DNA of 64,000 nt from Aptenodytes patagonicus (Eukaryota; Chordata; Aves; Sphenisciformes; Spheniscidae): assembly GCF_965638725.1 (NCBI RefSeq), contig NC_134961.1, positions 5,858,641 to 5,922,640 of the forward strand, written 5' to 3'. A program made the position numbers and the translations under genes. Positions within the stretch are counted from its first letter, which is position 1, and each line of letters begins with the position of its first letter. Below, in pieces: positions 12,301-21,642 of the stretch. The notes under the pieces were generated by a model. It was not told the origin of the DNA. It was given only the letters and a program-made list of their open reading frames with translations, and made no database searches.

Positions 12301-13954
12301 CAGAGGATGAACCCGCTCGTTCCCTTCGGAAATCCCCCTTCACCCTGACCATGGCTGCGTGGGGTAAGTGGGAATAACATGGGGTGTCATGAAAATGTCC
12401 CTTAATGCCAGTGCCGGGGTGGTGCTGAAGGGGATGCCCTGCAGGCATGAGGGTGCCCATCCCCACGTGCCGGGGTGGTGGCAGAGGTGCCCACCATACC
12501 CCAGGCTTTGGGTGAGGAAGAAACCAGCAGAGCCTGGATTTCGCCTTGGGGGAGGCTCCCGTTGCATCTGCGTCAGCCTCGTAAAGGAAAGGAAATTCTT
12601 GGTGTGTTTGTGCTACAACAAAAGCCGATGCAGCTGAAATCCCACCCTCGGTGCCAGCACCAGAACCGGCTGCGCAAGGCTCTAGACCCTCTCCAGCCCA
12701 AGTGACCTGACACAGCAGCCGTGACACGGATGTGGGGAGAAATGCAACATCCACCCACGCCGGCCCCACTGCCTGCGCCCCCTGAGACGCCCCCGCTTGT
12801 CAGAGACCCCGGCTGGGGCCGGTACTTACTCAGCATGTTGCTCGGTGGCGGACAGGACGGCTCCGACGATCAGGGCAGCCTGGGGAGGAGGACGGGGGGA
12901 CGCTCAGCCCCAGCAAGGAACGGGAAGAAGGGCTTTTAAACGCAGGGACCGAGGGGGGAATGGGATCTGACCTGGCCGGTGCGCCCAGACCGGCCCACAA
13001 GCTGTAGGCAGCTGAGAACTGCCGCAGCCCCGAGGCTGCCCTGGGTTACGTGTGGGGGCAAAAGCCACCGCAGCCGCTCTCAGGAGTGGGGACCCTTCAA
13101 CAGCGGGGCTGTCCCTGCTTCCCCGGAGCTGGGGGGGCTGGGTGCCCATCAGGTTTAGGGTCCCAGCCCTCGGTTTGGGAGCAGGGCAGGGAGGCTGCCA
13201 GGCAGCAGGTAAGTGAGGGACGGGATGGGACAGGGACAGGCCACAGGCTGCACAGGGGGCCAGTGGGGAGGCGATGGCTTTGCCTCCCTGGAGCCGAGGA
13301 CTGGGGGAACCGCGGCGGCTCTGCCGCTCCTGGCACCAGCTGCGAGGTTTTGGCAAAGCCCTGGCGTATTCAGAGCCACTGGAGCAGCCGGTGGTGACTC
13401 ACCGCTGCTGCTTTCAAGAGGTCTGCGGAGAAACCTGCAACGAAGCGGGAGCGGGTTATAAAACATCCATGACCGTACGTACAGACGGTCGGGGCATGTT
13501 CTAAAGCAGCTCCAGGTTTAAAGTCTGGGAAGGGCCTTTTCTTTGTCAATTTAATAATGTTTAGTAAATGCTGGCAAACACTATGCAGAGAGCAGCCCCC
13601 CGTACTGCCCTGCAGCCTGCGCCAGCCCGGGCAACCCAGGGTGCCTCAGGGTGGGTTTAGAAGACAAAAAGTGATAAATCTGCCCCTGGAAATCTGTCTG
13701 TGCGGATTTCTAATGCGGTGCCGGCTGCAGCTGGGAAAAACTCCCACTGCCTGCGGGTGCTGAAGGGGGCACAAAGCAGAGCGCAGGGAGTGCCAAAGCC
13801 AAGTGGGTTGGGAATGAAAAGCAGCGCGGGCTGGAGCATCCCCAGTGCCGGAGGGTGGAAGGGGGTGCTGGGATGGGGTCAGCTTTAGGGGGACAAGATG
13901 TAACTCACGGAAAGAGAGAGCGATGGCTGCCCGGGCCGGGGCTGCCCGCACCAT
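6391..13954 (-). CDS. MSLNL: Mesothelin-like protein with mucin stalk, 16 exons
   Basis: Mesothelin-family surface protein, paralogue of the gene at 1-4551, 897 residues in this model. Exons in transcript order: 13909-13954, 13403-13434, 12830-12879, 12123-12243, 11910-11995, 11349-11475, 11073-11263, 10884-10974, 10646-10790, 9815-9999, 9458-9613, 9138-9271, 8731-8864, 8471-8571, 7197-8238, 6391-6443. All phases join. Residues ~24-38 (KAAAALIVGAVLSA region) look like a signal-peptide core. Residues 43-290 match the N-terminal (MPF) part of mesothelin (LLLFFG, NLDLLPRG, TLQNLGPLVLSLNQTTLS). RLKR at 290-293 is furin-like. The mature mesothelin region follows (IYPSGIPEEQLKLLGPLS). After GIGLQGG about 300 Thr/Pro/Ser/Ala-rich residues are inserted before GGYINLQPEA, then a short hydrophobic tail. 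The first two exons and the last exon are the least certain. The symbol rests on synteny with human MSLNL, just beyond RPUSD1 and on the same strand. Confidence 0.78.
6700..6925. repeat. Second copy of the palindromic repeat, split
   Basis: The left half at about 6705-6755 ('ttttaccagcgtaaagcagg', 'agtaaatctg') and the right half at about 6886-6920 ('ggaattactccagctttctg') are the two arms of the same old repeat as at 5961-6095. They are separated by about 130 bp of unrelated sequence. It lies in the last MSLNL intron. Confidence 0.4.
7197..8238 (-). other. MSLNL: MSLNL exon 15: mesothelin C-end plus mucin-like stalk
   Basis: This 1042-nt exon encodes KLSVTDVKNLLG through GIGLQGG (about 50 residues), then about 300 residues dominated by Thr, Pro, Ser and Ala with several N-x-S/T sites (NSS, NST) and almost no charged residues. 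The equivalent exon of the neighbouring paralogue (3530-3719) is only 190 nt and has no such insert. The stalk sits between the QGG and GY motifs that are nearly adjacent in human mesothelin. Dense O-glycosylation is the expected consequence. It has drifted low-complexity content but no exact tandem repeat that I can see. Confidence 0.85.
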
Positions 13955-16900
13955 GCTGCCTGTGCCGGGGCTTCGTCCTTGGCGCGGGTCAGGTGAGCAC
14001 AGAGCGCAAACGGGGAGCCGCGTCCCACGCGCTGGGACGGTGCTGGCTGCCGGCTGGGCTGGGGAAGGTGCCGGGGGGGTCCTGCAGCCGATTCTTTCAT
14101 CCGATGCTGGGGCTGGAGCCGTGGGAGTACGGCGGCTCAGCGTGCCCACCCGTGCTCTGTGAGTGCCTGCACAAACCCCCCGCAACCAAGGCAGGCGTTT
14201 TAAATCCTATATATCAGAAAACAGAATTTCATTCTCCATCCATTATTCAAAGAAACTCCACAATAAATTGTCCTCTCGGACACCCAGAGCCCCGCTCCCG
14301 CCTGTGCCCTGCAGGGCCAGGGTCCCCCTCCATCCCCCGGCTCCACATGGGACCACACCAGCACAGACTGGGAGAAAACCAGTGTAACCCAGTGGCGGAG
14401 CACCAGCAGGCGTTGCCCTCCCCCTGTACCCGACTCCACACCCCTCAGCTAGAAACCCCCAATGGAAAATAAATCCCCACTCTAGAAGTGCCGTCGATGG
14501 GCTGCTCAGCGCTGCCCAGAGCAATTAGCTTATTGCCCTTCGAACTAGATGTGAGTAATTTTTCCGCTAAGCCTCATCATGTTCCCTAAATCCCACCGGT
14601 GGCCTTGCCAAGTCGCTCTCCGTCCGGGGGGACTTGGCTCGGCGACGAGGATTCGGCGCTGCTCAGCCGGGGAAGGTGCTCACCCACCTGCGGTGGCCGG
14701 GGATGGGCAGCGCCAGGGACGGCTCAGCACTTATCTGCTGCGGGGTGGGGATGTTGCTCTGAAAACGGGGTGTGACGGGGCAGTTTCTCAACAGTGTTTT
14801 GTAAAGCTGCTTTCTCTCCTGGTCTGGGTTTTTTTTCCTTTGTTAAGGGTCACTTTGAACTTTGGGGCAAATGAGTTAAATCCTCTGGTTTGGTAATTTC
14901 TGTGCTGAGGGAGACAAAGGTCCTCCCAGTTAGTGAAAAACCTTTGAGCTATTCGGGGGTATATTTTATAGGGCAACTGGAGTGCGGAACAGACGAGTCC
15001 TTGGTGATGGGCTCAGCACCCCTCAGGGAGGTGCTTCCCTCGTGCCCGTCCTTTTTGCCTTGGCCATGGACAATCCCATTCCCCTTTTTACAGCTTTCTC
15101 CCTGCCATTTCTGATCACGCACTGAAATGCCGTCCAGCACGTGCCATGAAGAAGGAGACCAAAAAGAAAGGAAGCAAAGCTTTTCCGAGGCTGTGTGATG
15201 AAAACCCAGAGGAGCCCGATGCTGTGCAGCAGCGAACGTTATCTGAGCATTTATCCCAGGAGAAGGGAAGGGCGAGAGCAGTTGGCAGCGGTCGGCTGGG
15301 CTGGCCGCCTCACCCGCTCGGCCGGGTTTGGGGGCATCAGCCTTCGCAAAGGGTCCCTGGACCTGCGGCGCTGAGCAGGGTTAGCCATCCCCCGGTGCTG
15401 CCGGCTGGTGTCCCCGTCCCCCACCAAGCAACCGGTCCTGCAGCACCAGGGCTTGGTCAACGCCCGCGGGTGTTTCTGGTTTCTGTTTTGGAAGGGTTTG
15501 CTATTAAAATAGTTCTTGTTGGAGTGGTAAAATTACAGAAACCTGTTTGCTACGAGGCTGCTGGTGGGACACGGCCCCTGCCGCGGGCTTGCCGGCCAGA
15601 GGGGGCTGGAGCGGGAGGGCAGGGGCACATCAGGGCCCGTTTGCGGGTCACCGCATCCACCATGTTCCCATGGAGCTTAAAACTGGCCCTGAAACAACCT
15701 CAGGAGGAACAGGCACAGGAGCATCCACCCCAAACCTGAACGTGCCGGGAAACATCTGCCCAAGCCCTGTCCCCCGGGGGCTTGGCGGGTCGGTGGTGGA
15801 CTCTGACTGCATCTCCCCATGCTGGGCGGGCTGGAAATGCTCCCTCCTCTTACCCAGCTGCTTCTCTGCCCTTGCCAGGTTTATAACCTTAAAAATCTCA
15901 CAACCTGAAGACTGCAAATAATTCCTTTGGGTCTTCACTCACTTTTCCAGCTGCTCCAACCTGAGGAATGACCGTTCATGTACAAGAGTTATATAGAAAT
16001 CACACGTGGCGGCAGCTTTCCCTGTGCACCCCTTAAACACTGGCAGCCCTGGGGCTGCTCCCCCATTTCCCTGCCAGGGAGTGCTGCGGTGTTTCCAAAT
16101 GAGGAGTTTTTCTTCCACCTCTGCTATTTGGTTCAGGACAATCCCAGCCGCTGGTGTTGGCCGGTGTGGGCAGCGGGTAGGGATGGGCAGGGACGGGCAG
16201 GGGAAGAGCTGGGGCAGCAGCATCTGCTCCAGCCACCCCGGGCATCCTCGGTCATCTGTGTCAGAGTTACTAAATCCAGGAGGGCTTTCAGGTAGACAAT
16301 CCCGGTGGTTTCGGCCAGGGGGATTTGAGCAGGGTGAGGATGAGCGCCGGTGCTCACACAACAGGTTGGCCGGGTTGGAGCCCTGGGGCCGGTCCCGCTG
16401 TGCCGGTCCGGGCTCATTCCTGGAAGCCCCCAGCACCGCACCCGCCATGCTGCAGCAATGCGCTGGCCTGCGCGGCGCGGCGGGGATTGAGAGACCAGAG
16501 GGTGAACGGCAGGGTATAGAGGTAATGGTTTACTACGGTAATGTGCAACAAGAAATAAGGGTTATTGCAAGCTGTACAGAATGTCACACAACACACACCC
16601 GATCACAACCCCCCGGTCCGAATGCACAAGTGGATTCACAGACGATGCAGCAAAAGGCCCCGCAGCAGCGACGGCAGAGAGGAGGGAGCAGGACTGCATG
16701 TGGCACGAGAGGGGAGCCGGGGAAGGGCGCCTGGAGAACACCTCTCTGCGGGGTAAGGAAAATATATATTTATGTCCGGTTCGTGCAATGTCAGGTAAAA
16801 GTGCAACGCACAAAGGCTGATGGGTGGTGCAGGGGCTCCTCAACGCAGACGGCGGGGCGAGCACTGGGCGCCCAGCCCAGCACTGATGGTCCATCAGCAT

Positions 16901-19118
16901 CCCCCTGTGTGCGGGCACCAGCGTGTCCCCACGTACCACTGCCAGCGACCGCCGGCCCTGCGGCCGAGGGCAGCCTCGTCCCAGACGTGCGGCTGCAGGA
17001 CGTGTCCCCCATCGTGCACAGGAGCCCGTGGGAAGGGAAGGCTGCGTCCCGCCTCTGATGGTGCAAATCTCACCTGTAATTTTTTCAGGACCTCCTGTGC
17101 ACGTCACCCACGTTCGTTCTTTGGCAAACAGGTTCATGGTCTTCATTTACAGCTTCTGGACCCGCCTGTGGCTGCCTCTCCCCTCCCCGGCCTCTCCTGG
17201 GAGATGGGATGGGCAGGGATGGGGCCTGGGAAGAAGGAGACAGATCTTCTGCTCCTCCAAACCCCCCCCCCCCGCCCTGAGCCCTCTGCCACCAGCTCAT
17301 GAGCCCACGGTCCCCGCTTGGTGCCCAGGGCTGGCGCCTGCAGAGCCGTGAGCTGTGCACCAGTCACCATCCTGCAGCAGACGGCAGCACTTTGTCCCAG
17401 GCCATGAAAGCAAGGTGACGGCCACCTCCTCCCCGGCCACATGGGCAGCATGGTGAGCTTGCACCCACCAGCACTGGGGGATGCCAGGGACGGGCGATGC
17501 AAAACCCTGCGGGGTTTCAGTGACCCCCGCACGGTGTGTTCACCCGCGAGGAGAGGGCTGTGCCATTTTATTTCCTCTCGGGGTAGGAATATGAGTTATG
17601 TGAAACCACTGTCAGGTGCATTTCAAATGGGACAGGGCTTGTGGGGTGATGACAACTCTGGGCACGTGCTGATGTGGCGGCTCGGTGCCGAATACTGCGG
17701 GGATCAGTGCTCTGTATGCACGGGGCTCCAGCCACCCCTGTCCCTCCCCAGCCCACGCCAGCTGCCCTGCTCTCTCCATTTTCTAAATGTCCTCTACGGG
17801 CTGCAGAGGACAAGCTGGGTGGGAAGGAAAGAGTGAAGCGGCACGCCGCCGGCCGGCAAAGCAAGGGCATTTCCAGAGAAACTCCTCTCCGCATCTTGCA
17901 AAGCTGAGCGCCAGCGTGAGAGACGAGCTCCTTCCCACTCTTCGCATCAGTCCTCAGCCTTTCTTTCAGCTTCAACCATTTCCTCGGCTGCTCTCGCTGC
18001 TCCAGAGCCCTCCCAAACTGCCCACCCGAAGGCCCTGCCTGCTGCACCCCCCGGCGCCGACACCCCCGCAGCAACCTGCCAGCGAGGATCCACGCGATGG
18101 GACAAAAACCGATTCCCCCTCGTTTGGGTAAAGCAGAAAGGGGCTCGTGTCTTCTGACCCATCTCAGCAGGGATTACATCCACACCCAGGATAAAAGCGG
18201 GTGCTAGGAAAAGGCAACGCTAGGAGAAAGAATAGTAAGATCTATTAAAAAAGCTTTGGGCTGCTGGCTATTCTGACCACAGAAGTACTAAAAATACATG
18301 CATTTCCGAGACCACTGGTATTTCAGAACTGCTAAAAGACTAGATTCTTCTCATAGAAATTTGAAAAAAGTTTAAAATCCATTCGTATCCACTCACTCAC
18401 CTCCAACAAACCTTTAAAAAAAAAAAAAACCAACACACGTGGGCTGAGGCAGGAAGGAAAGCGCGAGGGCAGGGACGGGCAGGCAGCACATCCTCGGTGG
18501 CAGGCAGGGACCTCTCCTGCGCCCGTCGCACAGCCCAGCTCCGCGGGCAAAACACCCGGGGCCGCCCCGGGACTAGGAGGGCTGTCGGTGCCCCCGAGCT
18601 GCACTTCAGCCTCCTGATCTCCCACCTCCCACACAACGCGTGTGCCAGTGAGCACAGCAGGCTGGAGCGAAGGGAACTGGGGACACGGGCACGGAAGCTG
18701 CACCCGGCACGTTCTCCTCTCCCTTTGCTGGGCTGCGTTTTAGCATCCTAGCACTGAGGGTCTGCGGATACGTCCATCGTGCTCGTGGCAAAGGCAGTGT
18801 CTGTGCTGTCCCGGCTGTGCCTGAGCCCCGGGACAGGGACGTAAAGCTTTAGGGTCACTCTAAGCTGGTACGTGACACACTGACTCTGCTGCTGAGGCCC
18901 AGAATTAGGAAAGGGGCATCCAGTGCCCAGATGGATGATGTGTACATTAAAAAATAAACCCATCCTAATCACTGCTAAAATCTGTCTAATCCCAGCCCCA
19001 GAAGTGAGGGAAGCCGCGGCATACAGAATGTGCAGATGTGGAGTCAGCGCTGGGCTCTGTGGAGACCCACTGGGACGAAAATGGAGCATTGGGCTGGAAA
19101 TGCAGACGTGGCTTGTGC
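13955..19118. other. Intergenic stretch between MSLNL and RPUSD1
   Basis: GC-rich sequence with many long open frames on both strands (for example 16006-17058 + and 16562-17146 -), as expected where stop codons are rare. None shows a recognisable domain, a convincing exon border pair or a known family. It should hold the MSLNL promoter and the RPUSD1 3' UTR. I see no RNA gene or mobile element here. Confidence 0.5.
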
Positions 19119-20689
19119 TCACTCCAAAGCCCACTCGGCCAACCACTGCTCGCACCGGGCTCGCTGCTCCTCCGTCTCCGGGCTCTTGCCTTCGCTCAGT
19201 GCCTCCTCTCCTCCGCCACCAAGCACGGCTTCCTGGCTCTCCTCCTCTTCCCCCTTCTGCATCATCTTGTCCTTCAGCTCTTGGATGGTCTCATCCAGCC
19301 GGTGAGTGACCTGGTGGGGCACCCAGTTGCTGTCCATTGTGGTGACGAAGGGGTCGGGTGCGCAGACCTCGATGAGCTCGTTGCCGGTGGGGATGCGCAG
19401 GTAGTAGGCGTGGAGCATCATCCTATAGGGACTGCTGTCCTTCTTGTGGCTGTAGGTGAAGTCCCCCACGATGGGGTGGCCAATGGCGCTGCAGTGAACC
19501 CGGAGCTGATGAGTCCGCCCTAGGGGGAAAGCGGGAGCGGAGGAATCAGGGACACAGGTTATCCCCGAATCCCTCCTCGAGGGCACAGTGGTGCGAGGTG
19601 ACAACGCACCAAACGGCGTTTGTCCCCCCAGTCTGAGAACCCGAGTCCTCCGCGAGCCGAGTGCGGCGCTCAGCTCCGCTCAGCCCTTTCTAGGCTTTGT
19701 TTTTTACTATGCCACCACGCTGCAACCAAGGCCCGGGGCTGCAAGCGCAGGTCCCGCTGCAGCACCTCTGCTGCCTCTGTCTGTCCAGCCTCAGCAGCCC
19801 CCGTGCCCGCGCCGCCCCGGCCCCGAGCTCCCACCTGTCAGCGGCTGCAGCAGCACTTTGGTTACGGGGTCTCCGCTGTAGGACCCGTGCTCGAGCACGA
19901 TCAGCTCCGACTGGCAAGGCTTGGGATTTTCACAGCCTGCAACAAGATCCGGAGGGGGGGGTCAGCTCCCCGCAGCGTGGCCCAGGTGGTCCGGGCAGCG
20001 CAGGCAGGGCACGGGAGCTGCTCACCCTCCGTCCCATCGATGCACATCATGTGGGTCATGCCCTCGGTGGTGTTCTTCCCTATGGCGTAGCGGATCGTCA
20101 TTCGGCTCTGGCTGACGTGGCCCCTGACCTGCAGGGCAGAAAGCCAGTTTGCAAACCGAGCCCCGGCGCTCGTTCCTCACCAACGCCGGGATGACGAGAA
20201 GCAGAGGCCGAGCTGCAACGTTGGAAACTCAGAAGATACGTCCAGAAGCAGGACCTGGCGGGGTGGGCTTACCAGGGCGAGATAGGCTTTGGTCACCAGA
20301 CGGTCTTTAAAACACTTGTAGGCGCTTCCCGCCGCCGCTTTGTTGAGCGCAACGCACAGGGCCCCGCTGGTGGAGAAGTCGAGCTGGTGGCAGAACCTGG
20401 GGGGCAGATGGGAGGCGGAGGAGCATCCCCGGGCACTCGGGCAGCGTGGCCCAGCCACGGACGGCTCGGAGGCAGGGCAGAGCCCGGTTCGGTCCCTGGC
20501 CGCTCACCTGAAGCCGTAGTAGGTGTCGGGGTCGGCCAGCTCGGGGAAGCGGTACTTGAGCTGGCTCTGCAGGGTCAGCGTCTCGTACCACATCTTGCTG
20601 TCGATGCGGATGTCCCAGTGCTTGTTGACCACGATGAAGTCGGAGCTCTGGTACAGGATGGACAGGTTGTCGATGGTGCCCGGCTCCAT
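19119..20689 (-). CDS. RPUSD1: RNA pseudouridylate synthase domain-containing protein 1
   Basis: RluA-family pseudouridine synthase, 303 residues (human about 312). Coding exons: 20508-20689, 20273-20396, 20026-20128, 19835-19936, 19119-19519; every phase joins and the stop is at 19119-19121. The start is [23 protein letters not shown] at 20687-20689, 10 bp inside its exon (acceptor after 20699). Exon 2 carries [19 protein letters not shown], the catalytic loop with the nucleophilic aspartate at about residue 67; human RPUSD1 has the same HQLDFSTSG form. Exon 5 begins with the conserved [20 protein letters not shown]. The C-terminal about 60 residues are acidic ([16 protein letters not shown]) and end [11 protein letters not shown], like the human tail. 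It is divergent from CHTF18, sharing one promoter region; a noncoding first exon is likely near 21387-21440. Confidence 0.95.
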
Positions 20690-20864
20690 GGCCAGCGCCC
20701 TGCGGGGAGCGCGAGGGGGAATCGGGGTGAGCGGGGTGGGAAGAGCCTCCAGCCGCAGCCTGCGCGCCCCGGGGACGGGCACAGCAGCCCAGGGGAGCGA
20801 AGGGACCCAGCGAGAGCAGGCAGGGAGCAGGGCCCAGGGGTGGGGTACCCCCAGTGGGACTGGA

Positions 20865-21095
20865 GATGTACCGGTGCTGCAGCGGTCCCGGTGTCATACC
20901 GCACGGGTCCCAGAGCGACACCGATGTCACACTGTACAGGTTCCCCCAGCTTTACCGGTGTCACATTGTGCAGGTCCCACGGCGGTACCGGTGCCGCGGC
21001 TGCGCCGGTGCTACAGCAGCACGGCAGCCACAGCCGTACCAGGGCCACGCTGTGCAGGTCCTGCAGCCCTCCCGGTGTCACACCGCACAGCTCTG
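20865..21095. repeat. Degenerate minisatellite in RPUSD1 5' intron
   Basis: Repeated imperfect units of roughly 30-40 bp built from 'ccggtgtcaca' plus 'tgtgcaggtcc' or 'gtaccggtgc'. At least six related units are visible, for example near 20893, 20958, 20985 and 21078. It lies between the putative RPUSD1 noncoding exon and its coding exon 1. Confidence 0.55.
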
Positions 21096-21379
21096 CCACC
21101 GCCCCGGCGTCACGCGGGGAGGCCCCATCCCCGTCCCGCTTTCACGCGCGGAGGCCCCGCAGCCGCACGGTGCCGGGCCGATCCAGTCCGACGGTGGGGC
21201 TCGGCCTCACCCCGCTCCCGCCGCCCCCCCCCAGCCCCGGTCCCACCGCCCCTCCCCGCTGCCAGCCGGGGCCGGGCCGCGATCTCGGCGCCCCGCAGGG
21301 GACACGCACGGCGGAGCGGCCACGGGACGCGGCGGAGGGGACGGCGCCACCCCCGCCCCGTCCCCCGTCCCCCCCCCCG

Positions 21380-21642
21380 GGCCGACCTGCAGCGCCGTCC
21401 CCGGGCCGGGCCGGGCCGGGCGGCGAGCGGCTACATTGTATCCACCGGAGGCGCCGGGCCCGGGGCCGCGCGTCGCGTCCAATCAGCGCCGCCGCCGCCG
21501 CGTCCAGCCGCGCGTCGCGTCCAATCAGCGCCGCCGCCTCTTCCGGCCGGCGCGCCGCCTCCAATCAGCGGCGGCTCCGCTAAGTGCGCGGCGGCCGGAA
21601 ACGCGGTGCGGGCGGGCGCGGGGCGCGGTGCCGGCGCGGCCC
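21380..21642. promoter_or_regulatory. Bidirectional CpG promoter of RPUSD1 and CHTF18
   Basis: Extremely GC- and CpG-rich DNA between the divergent genes. It contains three CCAATCAGCG boxes (21479-21488, 21521-21530, 21561-21570), the NF-Y core, spaced 42 and 40 bp, and an ETS-like CTTCCGG at 21539-21545. The first two boxes lie inside a perfect 31-bp direct repeat (21465-21495 and 21507-21537). A run of CCGGG pentamers lies at about 21403-21421. There is no TATA box. The start sites are inferred, not seen. Confidence 0.75.

Noticed and set aside
16006-17058. 350-codon plus-strand frame between MSLNL and RPUSD1
   Set aside because: It lies in GC-rich, stop-poor DNA with no recognisable domain and competing frames of similar length on both strands.
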